A stretch of 64,000 nucleotides of DNA from Histoplasma ohiense. Taxonomy: Eukaryota; Ascomycota; Eurotiomycetes; Onygenales; Ajellomycetaceae. Location of the stretch: the NCBI GenBank assembly GCA_017607445.1, contig JAEVHH010000004.1, positions 2,046,001 to 2,110,000 of the forward strand, given 5' to 3'. Shown piece by piece: positions 50,918-62,075 of the stretch (positions are counted from its first letter, which is position 1; each line of letters starts with the position of its first letter). The notes under the pieces were generated by a model. It saw only the letters and a program-made list of their open reading frames with translations. It did no database searches and had not been told where the DNA came from. The position numbers and the translations under genes are program-made.

Positions 50918-51931
50918 TTAGAGTGAGAGCTTGTCTTTTCTCTGTTCTTGTCTGTCCACAGATGACACAGTGTTCATGTGTGTGGAGGGTTTACTCAGAG
51001 TGATTGCATTCAGACATTGATTTATGAAGTGCTCTGATTTGTTGCAGTATATGCAGACTTCTCTGATGATTTGATCAGCAGTGTTCTTCTCTGAGATGTT
51101 GAGAATTTTCAGATGACTTGTGTTTATATATGAGACTCAGTTCATTGATTCTGATTCAGAGATGAAGAATGCTGCAGAGTGGTTCAAGATGTACATATTT
51201 ATTCAACAGAATTCTCTGCAATTTTGAAGTATATGAAACTGAGATAGATTGTTGTTCAACAGACAAAGATCAGTGCAGAATTTGCTGTATATTGAGAGCT
51301 TTGAATGCTCTATACTTCAGTTATGCAACTGAAAGTTCAAGTTTTTGAATAATATATTGATCTTGACAGTATCATCTCAGTCTTATTCATCTGCTTCTAG
51401 AAGTTTGCAATTGAATTCAGAAAGATAAATTGTCAACACAACATTCATCTGACAAGTTTGATTAAATCAGTCTAACATCTTGACTTGAAGTGTAGAATTG
51501 AGAAAGAGAGAGTTGAGTTGTTGAAAGACTAGCTCTGATGTACACTGATGATTCTGACAATAACTCATTCAGAATTGAAATTTTGCTAATGTGTCACTAT
51601 TCAATCTGCTATAAATATACCACACTTGATTGAATAGTGAGTCTATTGCTTATTCATTGATGTTCAATTTAATGTTCACTTTTGACTTTCATGCAAGGTA
51701 GAGCACTAGATCTCTCTCATATTTATCAAGAATTGAGAGCTTCTCTCTTGGGGGCTGTTCATGAAATGTGGGTATAGAAGAAATGATGAACACAGAAGTG
51801 CTCATTTCAGCAAGTTATTGTTGTAATTCAGTCATCTGTAGCATCTGCTGCTGAAGAATGCTTTGTAGATCTAAGTTATCATCTGCTGCATTTGATTGTA
51901 GTGGGTGTTTGTAGAATTGCTCATAGTTCAT
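50918..51931 (-). pseudogene. E8 gag (decayed)
   Basis: 1,014 nt, ATG 51931 to TAA 50918; TGA-riddled but without length change. Confidence 0.8.
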
Positions 51932-52306
51932 TTCAATATCTAAAGATATATAATAATAAAAAAAGAAAAGAAATACTTGTAGACACTCAATCCTCTCACA
52001 GACACTATTCACAGTGTTGCAGTGTTAAGCTTTGTCAAGCTTCTTCATGAACACTATTCACAGCATTACAGTTCACAGACACTTGAGCCTCATAGAACAC
52101 AGTCAATTATGTCTCAGATGCTTAGACACAACAGTCTATATAACTAACAATAAAAGCACTCAAGCTTATGAAAGATCTCTTGTAACAACTAGACACTCAG
52201 ATCTGTAAACAACACATTCAGATGTAAGAACTGATAACAATATACTCAGATGTAAGAACTAATAACAAGACACTCAGATCTTAAATACAGAAGAATCAAT
52301 TTGTAA

Positions 52307-52841
52307 TGTAACAGATGTACTTTGATTAATGATTTGATACTATTCTAATTACAGATTACAAATTGATTAAGAAAAGAAAGAGAAAAGAAATCAGAAGAAA
52401 AGATCATACAAAGAGGATTCTTATAAAGAGAATTTCAGAGTGGAAGAATATCAGAAGCCACTTCACAGTGGAGTGTGGAGTGAAAGAATATTAAAAGCTA
52501 CACAGAAGAATTGTTAGAAACTATATAAATGCAGAGCATGAAATGAAAGAATCATTGAGAGCTATGTAGAAGAATTGTTAGAAACTATATAAGCACAGAG
52601 TGTGGGGTGGAAGAATCATTGAAGACTACACAGAAGAATCATTAGAGACTATGTGAGTGCAGAACACAGAGTGGAAGAACATTAGAAGCTACATGAAAGA
52701 ATTGTTAGAGACTATATAAGTGCAGAGCACAGAGCAGAAGAACATTGAGAGTTATGTGAGATCACAACAGCCAGAAACAAGCGGGTGCAGAAGAGAAGTT
52801 GATTGCATAAGTTAATTACTAACAGATGCTAACCCGTCACA
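52307..52841 (-). repeat. E8 5' LTR
   Basis: 535 bp, ending AACCCGTCACA, then the TTGAT duplication. Confidence 0.87.
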
Positions 52842-52948
52842 TTGATCAAGCTTAGCATTACAACACTGTGAATAGTGTCTGTGAAAGAATCAAATGTCTA
52901 CAAGTATTTCTTTTCTTTTATTATTATTACATATTTTTAGATATCAAA

Positions 52949-53962
52949 ATGAACTATGAATAATTCTATAAACATTTACTGTATCTGAACACAGTGAACA
53001 ATAACTTAGATTTACAAAGCATTCTTCAGCAGCAGATGCTACAGATGACTGAATTGCAACAATAACTTGCTAAAATGAACACTTTCACATTCATCATTTC
53101 TTCTACACCCATATCTTACAAAAAGCTCTCAAGAGAGAAGCTCTCAATTCTCAACAAATATGAGAAAGATCTAGTGCTCTATCTTGTGTGAAAGTCAAAA
53201 ACAAATGTCAAATTGAACATTGACAGACAAGCAATAGACTCACTATTCAATCAAGTGTGGTATATTCATAGCAGATTGAATAATGATGTATTAGTGAAAT
53301 TTCAACTCTGAATGAATCATTATCAGAATGATCAGTGTATGTCAGAGCTAGTCTTTTGATAACTTGACTCTCTCTTTCTCAATTCTATACTTCAAGTCAA
53401 GATGTTGAACTGACTTAATCAGACTTGTTAGATGAATGTTGTGTTAGCAATTTATCTTTCTGAATTTGATCACAAGCTTCTAGAAGCAGATGAGTAAGAC
53501 TGAAACAATATTATTAAGATCAATATATTATTCAAGAACTTGAACTTTCAGTTATATAACTGAAGTGTAGAATATTCAAAACTCTCAATATACAGTGAAT
53601 TCTGTACTGATCTTTGTCTGTTGAACAATGATCTGTCTCAGTTTCACACACTTAAAAATTGCAGAGAATTCTGCTGAACAAATATATACATTTCAAACTA
53701 CTCTGCAGCATCTCTCATCTTCAAATCAGAATCAATGAACTGAGTTTCATATATAAACACAAGTTGCTTGAGAGTTCTCAATGTCTCAGAGAAGAATATC
53801 ACTGACTGAATTGTCAGAGAAGTCTGCATACACTGTGACAAGTCAGAGCACTTTGTGAATCAATGTCTGAATGTGATCACTCTGAGTAAACCCCCCACAT
53901 GTATGAACACTGCATTGTCTGTGAACAGTCAAGAACAGAGAAAAGATGAGCTCTTGCTCTAA
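52949..53962 (+). pseudogene. E6 gag (decayed)
   Basis: 1,014 nt with many TGA. The element is cut 62 bp after the gag stop by E9, before the protease. Confidence 0.8.
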
Positions 53963-54024
53963 AATATAAATGAGAGCTCAAGAAGCAGAAAGCTAGCTGA
54001 AGATTCAAGCAGAAGATACAAATG

Positions 54025-54558
54025 TGTGACAGATTAGCACTCATTAATAATTAACTTATGCAATCAACTTCTCTTCTACACCCACTCATTTCTGACCATT
54101 GTGATCTCATATAACTCTCAATGTTCTTCCACTCTGTGCTCTGTGCTTGTGTAGTTTCTAACAATTCTTTCATATAGCTCTTAATGTTTTTCCACTCTGT
54201 GCTCTGTGCTTGTATAGTCTCTAATGATTTTTTCATGTAGTTTCTAACATTCTTCTGCTCTGTGTTCTGTGCTTGTATAGTCTCTAACAATTCTTCTGTA
54301 TAGCTCTCAATGATTCCTCTGCTTCATACTTCACATTCATGTAGTCTCTAACAATTCTTACATGTATCTCTTAATGTTCTTCCACTCTGCATTTCACTGT
54401 GAAGTGGCTTCTGATATTCTTTCACTCTGAACTTTTCTCTATAAAAATTCTTTTTATATAATCTTTTCTTCTGATTTCTTTTCTCTTTCTTTTCTTAATC
54501 AATTTGTAATCTGTAATTAGAATAGTATCAAATTGTTAATCAAAGTACATCTATTATA
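54025..54558 (+). repeat. E9 5' LTR
   Basis: 534 bp, terminal CA changed to TA. The 63-bp tandem units leave an open antisense frame of 79 codons (54290-54051), treated as a repeat artefact. Confidence 0.85.
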
Positions 54559-54932
54559 TTATGAATTGATTCTTCTGCATTTAAAATCTGAATGTCTCAT
54601 TATTAGTTCTTACACTCAAGTGCATCATTATCAGTTCTTATATCTGAGTGCATTATTTACAGATCTGAGTGTCTAGTTGTTACAAGAGATCTCTTATAAA
54701 CTTGAGTGTTCTTATCATTAGTTATATAGACTGTTGTGTCTAAATGTCTGAAACACAATCAACTGTGTTCTACAAGGTCTGAGTGTCTACAAACTGTAAC
54801 ACTGTGAATAGTGTTCACAAAGAAGCTTGATCAAGCTTAGTGCTGCAACACTGCAAATAATGTCTGTGAGAGAACTGAGTGTCTATAAGTATTTCTTTTC
54901 TTTTTTTTTATTATATGTTCTTAGATATTGAA

Positions 54933-55946
54933 ATGAACTACAAATAATTCTATAAACATCCACTGCATCTGAACACAGCAGATGATAACTTAGATCTACA
55001 AAGCATTCTTCAGCAGCAGATGCTACAGATGACTGAATTGCAATAATAATTTACTGAGATGAGCACTTCTGCATTCACTGTTTCTTCTACATCTATATCT
55101 CATGAAAAGCTCTCAAGAGAGAAGCTTTCAATTCTTGACAAATACAAGAAAGATCTAGCACTCTACCTCATATGAAAGTCAAAAGCAAATGCCAAATTGA
55201 ACATTGATGAACAAGCAATAGACTCACTATTCAATCAAATGTGGTATATTCATAGCAGATTGAATGATGATGTGTTAGCAAAATTTCAACTCTGAATGAG
55301 TCATTGTCAGAACAATCAGTATATATCAGAGCTAGTCTTTCAACAACTCAACTCTCTCTTTCTCAATTCTACACTTCAAATCAAGATATTGAACTGACTT
55401 AATCAGACTTATCAGATGAATGTTGTGTTGACAATTTATCTTTCTGAATTCAATTATAAGCTTCTAGAAGCAGATGAGCAAGACTGAGATGACACTGTCA
55501 AGATCAATATATTATTCAAAAACTTGAACTTTCAGTTGCATAACTGAAGTGTAGAATGTCTGAAGTTCTCAATATACAGCAAATTCTGTGCTGATCTTTG
55601 TCTGTTGAACAACAATCTGTCTCAGTTTCACACACTTTAAAATCACAGAGAATTCCACTGAACAAATGTATACATTTCAAATCACTCTGCAGCATTCTCT
55701 GTCTCTGAATTAGAATCAATGAACTGAATCTCACATGTAAATACAAGTCATCTGAGGGTTTCCAATGTCTCAGAGAAGAATATCACTGACTGAATTGTCA
55801 GAGAAGTCTGTATACACTGTGACAAGTCAGAGCACTTCACAAATCAATGTCTGAATGCAATCATCTCAAGTAAACCCCTCACACATATGAATGCTATGTT
55901 GCTTGCAGACAGGCAAGAACAGAGAAAAGACAAGCTCTCACTCTAA
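54933..55946 (+). pseudogene. E9 gag (decayed)
   Basis: 1,014 nt, ATG to the conserved TAA, with several TGA/TAA inside and a CCHC knuckle near 55815. Confidence 0.8.
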
Positions 55947-56696
55947 AATACAGACAAAAACTCAAGAAACAGAAAGCTAGCTGAAGATTCAAGCAGAAGA
56001 TATAAGCAGACATAATCATAATCTCTATCATTGTAAATAGTCTAATCAATGTACAAGCAATGATAGACAATGATTTTCTTCATTACACTCTTATAGACAC
56101 CCAGCTAGTTGAGAAGTATAAGCTTCAGTGTATTCTCTTTTTCAAGCTGTGTAAACTCAGTGAATTTGATGACTTCAGAGAATCAGCCTTCTACAACATG
56201 ATAAGATTTAATGTCAACATAGAAGAACATAAGAAAAAGAATGTATATATATATGAAATATAAGATCTTGAGTATGATCTAATGCTCAGTCTATCATGAC
56301 TCACAGAATTTGAAATCTTGTTGAACACATACAATCACTGTCTTATTTTCTTAGAAGACAACTGTGTTTATGAGAAGAATGTCAATAGAACCACCAATCT
56401 CACTCAGATATCAGTGAAAGTGTACAAACTACTAACTCATCAAGTACATGAGAAGAAGAATGTCCAAGTGTTTGCTGCTAGCATGATGAATATCAAAAAA
56501 GCATTATAAAAGTTAGAACTCAAAGATCTCAAGAAATCACACAAAAAACTATCTGAATTGTACAAAGACTTCACAGATATGTTCAACAAGAAAGAAGCTG
56601 AAAAGCTTTCCTCTCATCAAGAATCTGATATAGATCATACAATTGAACTCATTAAGAAAGATAATAAAAACCCACAACTGCTCTGAGATTCTCTCT
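55947..56696 (+). pseudogene. E9 pol, N-terminal fragment
   Basis: Protease MIDNDF at 56060 (the active-site Ser-Gly positions are changed by decay) and the linker leading to RT. It ends at the breakpoint near 56697. Confidence 0.78.
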
Positions 56697-56771
56697 GTAG
56701 TTCAAAGGTTGCTTGAGCTGTTCAAAGCTTCTAAGCTTTGCAGCTCTTCTTATATGAATTAACTAGTGTGG

Positions 56772-56812
56772 TAGCATACACCATCCTTGATAATAGAGGG
56801 TGGTGTATGCTA
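56772..56812. other. Strong hairpin
   Basis: Arms TAGCATACACCATCCT (56772-56787) and AGGGTGGTGTATGCTA (56797-56812) pair over 16 positions with one G-T. The loop is 9 nt. Role unknown. Confidence 0.6.
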
Positions 56813-56910
56813 TGGAAGAATAATAAGCTGAAATTACCACATCCTCCTCTATCAAATCTGTCTACATTCTCATGATGAAAATAGTGTTATGCTGTGTGTG
56901 TCTGCTTTTG

Positions 56911-56980
56911 TGATGTGCTATTCTGCAATAGGTAAGGTGCTTGCTTTGCATGCACAAGAGTCTCTATCACAACAACATCA
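56911..56980 (+). other. tRNA-Ala(TGC)-like relic
   Basis: GGTAAGGTGCTTGC-TTTGCAT-GCACAAGAG resembles the D arm and anticodon arm of a tRNA-Ala. The ends TGATGT/ACATCA pair as an acceptor, but the T arm lacks GTTCGA and the anticodon stem has an insertion. It is a pseudogene or the head of a SINE rather than a working tRNA. Confidence 0.35.
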
Positions 56981-57404
56981 GTCTATCACTAATAACATCA
57001 CATTCATAACTATCTTCTTTCATTCACTCTCTCATATCCTCTTCACTTGATCTCTCTTGCTCTGCTTCAATTGTTCTACACATCTATCCCCTTCTATTGA
57101 ATGTCTAGCCCTCTTATTCTGTGATATGGCATCTGGTCACTGCATCTCTCACTGTTCTGATTACATTGTGCAATCTATTGATAAGTTCTCATCAATCAAA
57201 CCTTGTCAAAAGCTAATCTGACTGTGAATTGATGACTTTCACAGTTGTTAACTGTTGTTAGCTTCTATCTCTTATTGTCAGAGTATCTGTCTTGTTTGTG
57301 ATCATCTCATCTTCTTTTCTGATGTCCCTTCTGTGTGTGATCTCACTTCTGTTGAGGAGATCACCTTCAATGATGTTGTGGGGACAGAGTGTGACAATGA
57401 CAAC

Positions 57405-58743
57405 ATGGCTACCTCTGCTAGCGATGAGGGCGCAAGCAGAGTGGTTGATGAGGATGTGAGTGGTGGTAGCAGTGTTTGTGAAAATGATGAGATGATGAAT
57501 GTCTCTGTGTTGTCCTCTGCTGCTGTCTTTCCTGCTCTCATTCATGTCTTCATCTTCTCTGCTCTCTCTGATTTCATCTCTCTCACCTTCACTGATCTCT
57601 CCCCCTCTTTCTACACTGATTTCTTTCTTTCTCTCACTCTTTGAGAAGCTCTGTGCATCTTCTGTGATCTCTCTCTCTATTCTCTACATCCCTCTTCTGC
57701 TCCCACTGCCTCTGTCAAAACATGATTTCATATGTAAGCATTGTATGATACAACTCACTTTGCTAGTTATTTGTCTGTTGTGTCTCTTGCTCAGAGCAAG
57801 TATGAAATCTTTAGCAATCTTACACATTCTCTGAATTCTGCTGTTGTTCATACTGATTGTGTTGAGTGTATGTTATACCTCTTCTTATTTCTTTTCTATG
57901 ATTTTCTTTCTAACTTTTGTAGATGAAATTGTACAGAGTTTCTGTGTTGTTGAGATTATGACAGATGAGAATCTCTGTGTTATGTTCATTTATACTGATT
58001 TTTGCATTGCCTCTCTGTTTTTGCATACTTTCAGTCTGTTGAATGAGTGTCTTCACCCTCTTTGTTGGTGAATGACTTTCAAATTAGTTATTTGTAGGAA
58101 GGAGATACACATGCAAGATAGTTCAAACAGCAATGTGATGCTTTTTTATATCTGCAGTGAGTATACATCTATTCTCTGTGCTGATTGTGTGAGAGACAAA
58201 GAATCATTCTAATTTTGCATTCTGTCTTCTGTATGTGATTATTCTGCTGACTGCTTTTGCTTCTGCTGCAACTGTCTCTGAAGCTTCAAGAGGAGTTTCT
58301 GTTTTTTCAGTAAATATATACTTCTTTCTTCTCATTGTGATGACTGTTAATATTCTACAGTTACTTCTGACATCACTCTGTGTACATCTATCTCTACTTC
58401 TCTTTCAGATTCTTTCACAACTCATTCACTCTTCTTCACTTTCAATTTCACTCTCTCTCTTTCTTCTCTTTCTTCAACTCTCATTGGGTGAGTGTCTGTC
58501 ACTTATTTTTATAGAAGCTCAGACATTTGCTCAACTGCTCTGCTCACTTCTTTTTCATCCCCCTCTCTTCTGATTGATTTTTCTCTGCATATGCATGCTC
58601 ATCATTTTGTTGAGCTTTCTGTGAATCTCTCTATTGAAGATATCAAATCAGTGTGTCAGACTCTGTGTGAGATGAAGGCTTGTACTGCACTTCTGCATGT
58701 GTGTCTTGAGATTCTGAAGTTCTTGATGCAGGCTGAATTTTAG
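57405..58743 (+). pseudogene. Three-exon Cys-rich gene, decayed, unknown function
   Basis: ATG 57405 has a fungal-type context (CAACATGGC). Exon 1 57405-57867; intron 57868-57922 (55 nt, GTATGT...TTCTAAC...TGTAG); exon 2 57923-58309; intron 58310-58360 (51 nt, GTAAAT...TGTTAAT...CTACAG); exon 3 58361-58743 (TAG). The phases join one frame of 410 codons with about five TGA and two TAA inside. The N-terminus is Ser/Asp-rich. Exon 1 has a CX2C (LCIFC) and exon 2 a dense Cys patch (CADC, then CFCFCCNC and a further Cys) right before the intron. The last 84 codons are open. The layout parallels the Chromo-A antisense gene, so it may be the accessory gene of another retrotransposon. That link is inference; it could also be a duplicated host gene. 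Confidence 0.5.
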
Positions 58744-58973
58744 TTTCTCTATTGTTGCATACAGATAGTTTCTGAAGGTTGCTGATTTGAGCATTTTCAT
58801 TGATATGTGCCTTTCTTTTTGTTTCATCTATGTATTTTTAGGAATTGGGCGAAGCCTCTGCAGCAGTCATTAGAGCTGTGTGTGAATAGATTGTTTTTCT
58901 GACTTTCTTTTTCCCTTTCTCTTCTAGTTGTTAATCTTACACAATCTTTTATTGATTCTACATTTGACAACTA
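58744..58973. other. Short spacer before LINE-beta
   Basis: T-rich, nothing recognised. Two or three intron-like ends (TTTTTAG near 58842, CTTCTAG near 58927) suggest non-coding downstream sequence of the preceding gene. Confidence 0.4.
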
Positions 58974-59639
58974 GTTTGTTTGTTTGTATTGGTTTAACAT
59001 CTCGGAGAAAACACAGGCAGCGCCTGTGTTTCAGAGGCCTCTCAAAGAGTATGGAGATGTGCTACACTGAAGAGATTTCTATGTACACAGAGAGAAAGAA
59101 AACAGAATTCAGATGACAACTCTTGAAAAGACTCAGCTCATTGAAAAGGGTTTTACTGAGCTGCACATCCACTTCTGATCTGATGTATGGTCATTCATGA
59201 TGGGACTATAGTGTGGTTTCTGAGGGAAATCACTGCTGCTGTGTCTGGAAGACTTTACAGTGAATGAAGAGAAATAACTTTCTCAGCTGATTCAAGAACT
59301 ATCTGTGCTTCTAACAGCAGAGAAAAGACAGATGAGATAGACAAAAGAAAAGAGAAAAAGTGAGTGTTCTGAAAAGAAAAATAAAGAGAAGAGTGAAGAA
59401 AAGACTGTGCTCTCTGTGACATCTTGCAGTCATGTAACTCAGCACAAACTCAGAGAAAGAGAGAGAAGAGAGCACTGAAGAAGGTTGTGAGAAGAAGAAA
59501 GTGAAGAGAAACAGAGAGAGTAGTGAGAAGAGAGAAGAAAAGTGCATGTCTGCAGCTGAGAGCTGAGTCAGCATACAGACTGTACTGATTACACCACAGC
59601 TAGTTGAAACAGATGAGCTCATCATGCTGGTTTAACCAT

Positions 59640-61412
59640 TTACACCAGTTGAACTGATTGAATCAATTGAACTGATTGTATCAATTGTATCAATTGTACT
59701 GTTTGTATCAATTGAACTGATTGAATCAATTGTACTGATTGAATTGATTGAACTGATTGTATCATTTGTATCAATTGAACTGATTGAGCTGATTGTACTG
59801 ATTGAACTGATTATACTGTTTGTACTGATTGCATTGATTGAATCTATTGTACTGATTGAATCAGTTGTACTGAATGTTGTGCTATCTGTACCATCTGTAT
59901 AGACTTGAAACTGCTGTGGAGGTCTGTCAGATGATATGTGCTCAAACAGCTGTGTTATCTCATGCAGTACTGTGTGTAGAACTGCATATGATCAAGCAGT
60001 TCTACAAAGTCTGTAGAGATCAGAGACTCTAAATAGACAACAGCTGTTGTCTGATTGTGTGGTCATGCTGCTGATCTTTTGAGTCAGTGAGAGAAGTGTC
60101 TCTGTAAGTGTCAACAGAGCATTAAATGTTCTGAGCTCTTATTGTGTTCACAGACACAGATGAGCCTCACATCTGTATGCTGGAAATATCTGTGATATCA
60201 GAAAAAGTCCCTATGAGAGAAGTGAAGTGCAAGTCAGCAGTGAAGAACATGCTGTGACATGATGAGCTTCAGAGAGATCTTCACTTGATATTCCACAGTC
60301 AGTCTACTGAATCTTCAGCTCTGATATCAGTCAGAGAGCTTTTCACAGACTCTGCTTCATCACTCTCACTCTGTCTTTTGACTGAGCTGCTTGATCACTG
60401 TGCAGACCCCACTGACTGTGAGCATGATCTCAAGTTTATAGACTGAAGCTGCAGTAGATGAGACTGTCTGCTTAGTCAGACAATCTGCTTTCTCATTGCT
60501 CTCTCTTATTGCTCTCTATTCTCATATGCTCAGAGACTCATTTCAGATCTATATTATATTGTCTGAGAAGCTTGTGACAGCAGCTGTAGACTCAGTTCAA
60601 GAAAACTGCTGCACTGCTCTGTATGTCTCAGATGACTGAGATGTTGTCAAGACAGAGTCAGATCTGAGAATTGATGCTGTCATCTGTGACACAGAGTAGA
60701 AGCTTCACTGCACACTCTAATGCACAGCAGACATCAACTGCCTCAGCATTGAAGATATGTGATATAGAGCTCAGTGCAGCTGAGAAGCTGATCAGCTGTT
60801 TGTTTCTCTGATAGATTATAAAGTCATAATCAATCTATCTGCTGTTGTCAAGAATCTGTTCTGATTCATCTGAGAAAACATATAGATCTGTTGAAGATTG
60901 ACTTCTCCATTATTTCTTGAATATCTGAGCAGCACTTTTTTTGTCTACATCCTCTGTGGAGTCTGTCTCACATCTCTCTGAATAGTGTGGGATGACAAGT
61001 GTGAATCTATTGACTGCAGATAGCAGTATTTTCAACCTCTGAATCTTGATCTTTGAGTGCTGCTGAGTTTCAGCCTCTCTTTCATATGTGATCATTGAAG
61101 AAGCTATTTGTGAAGTCAGTGGATGTCTCTCATTCATCATCTGAAGTCTTGTCATGAAATGCATTTTGACCTCCTTCAGAGCTATCATTGCTGATGGAAG
61201 CTCAGCATCTCAGTATAGAGTTGTGATGAATATTGTATGAAAAACTGAAAGAACTTCTCTGACTGTCATGATAAGCATCTTCTCAACTGTTCTCACATAT
61301 TATTTCAGATGAGAGCTGATCTCCCCACTTCTGCTCATGTGTCTTGCTGACTGTGTGCAGCTGTTGTATCAGACCTCTGTGCTATAGAGCAGTGAGAGAA
61401 TCATACAGATAG
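59640..61412 (-). pseudogene. LINE-beta ORF2 C-terminus (decayed)
   Basis: Reading leftwards from 61412: an RT-distal region with LYxTEVW, RDAELPSAMIALKEVKMxF and ERHPL typical of fungal Tad-clade LINEs; RNase H beginning LYVFSDxSE near 60875; ESNEKADCLTKQ near 60495; then VEYQVK and a C-terminal zinc block CVCEHNKSSEHLMLC near 60150. A frameshift between the RNase H start and end and many TGA show decay. The frame then enters the 9-bp repeat. Confidence 0.75.
59649..59873. repeat. 9-bp tandem repeat, 25 units
   Basis: Consensus TTGWAYTGA/TTGWATCAA, 25 consecutive 9-bp units with no length change. On the LINE strand each unit encodes three residues of the type (S/L)-(V/I)-Q, in the same frame as the upstream LINE protein. 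Confidence 0.85.
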
Positions 61413-61806
61413 TGTGACGGGTTAGCACCCGTTAGTAGTTAACTTATGCAACCAACCCCTCCTGCCTCATGTTCCACGCTCGCGTACACCTACTTGTCTC
61501 TGTTATTGCGCTCCGCGCTCGTGTAGCCTCTAACAATTCTTCCATGTAACCCCTCCTGCCTCGCGCTCCGCGCTCATGTAGTTCTAACAATTCTTTCGCG
61601 TAACCCTCAACATTCTTCCACTCCATACTCCGCTCCGTGCTCCACTGTGGGGCGGCTTCTGATATTCTTCCGCCCCAATCTCCCCTCTATAAGAACCCCC
61701 TTCGTACGACCTTTCCTTCTGATCTCTTTTCTCTTTCTTTCCTTAATCAATTCGTAATCTGTATTTAGGATAGTGCTAGATTGTTAATCAAAGTACACCC
61801 ACTACA
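61413..61806 (+). repeat. E10 5' LTR (short, CpG-rich)
   Basis: 394 bp. It starts TGTGACGGGTTAGCACCCG and ends CACTACA, with fewer 63-bp units than other copies. CpG is frequent (for example GCGCTCCGCGCTCG). Confidence 0.87.
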
Positions 61807-62075
61807 TTACAAATTGATTCATCTGTGTCGGCCCGAGTGCCCTATGTTTACAATTGCACCCAGGTGCCCAAGTTAAGAATAAGTTACCAAGTCCCCACAA
61901 AGCTGTGTTGTTGTGATAACATCCACAATTTCCAAAGTCCTATGAAGCCGCATCACTGTGATAGTGCTGCGAAGAAGCCCGAGCACTTACAAAGTATTTT
62001 CTCCAAGAATAAGAACTGAACCTTCTGGTCTCCAAGCTACCAGAACTAAGAACTATAGCCTTGTACAAAAATGAG

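Larger units (their letters stand above)
46764..52841 (-). mobile_element. Chromo-B copy E8, complete
   Basis: Minus-strand element with LTRs 46764-47298 and 52307-52841 and the duplication TTGAT (46759-46763 and 52842-52846). Inserted in the E6 leader, 162 bp of leader downstream of the E7 site. Confidence 0.92.
39940..54024 (+). mobile_element. Chromo-B copy E6, leader split by E7 and E8
   Basis: Pieces: LTR 39940-40409, leader 40410-40492, [E7], leader 46597-46763, [E8], leader and gag 52842-54024, then cut by E9. Each split restores the leader sequence seen intact in E1, E2 and E9. Everything after gag is missing from the window. Confidence 0.88.
54025..56696 (+). mobile_element. Chromo-B copy E9, truncated in RT
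   Basis: LTR 54025-54558, leader, gag and the start of pol, inserted into E6. Homology stops abruptly near 56697, just before the RT domain, and unrelated sequence follows. No 3' part of E9, E6 or Chromo-A copy 2 is found later in the window. Confidence 0.85.
56697..57404. other. Unassigned spacer upstream of Cys-rich gene
   Basis: Not Chromo-B. It holds a hairpin (56772-56812), a tRNA-Ala-like relic (56911-56980), and a C/T-rich stretch that could be the leader or promoter of the gene starting at 57405. CpG-poor. Confidence 0.45.
58974..61412 (-). mobile_element. LINE-beta (Tad-like), interrupted by E10
   Basis: Minus-strand non-LTR element. The 3' end at 58974 has a CAAA tail (seen as TTTG repeats), then a long 3' untranslated region, a 9-bp tandem repeat, the C-terminal CCHC block, RNase H and the C-terminal end of RT, up to 61412 where E10 is inserted. 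Two other 3' fragments lie at 7242-7963 and 12049-12220. Confidence 0.82.

Noticed and set aside
54051..54290. Antisense frame with a 21-residue repeat in the LTR
   Set aside because: It is the 63-bp LTR unit read in a frame that happens to be open; it occurs wherever the LTR does and has no start context.
57258..57545. Two minus-strand frames opposite the Cys-rich gene
   Set aside because: They are shadows of exon 1 of the plus-strand model, which has splice support and a better start context.
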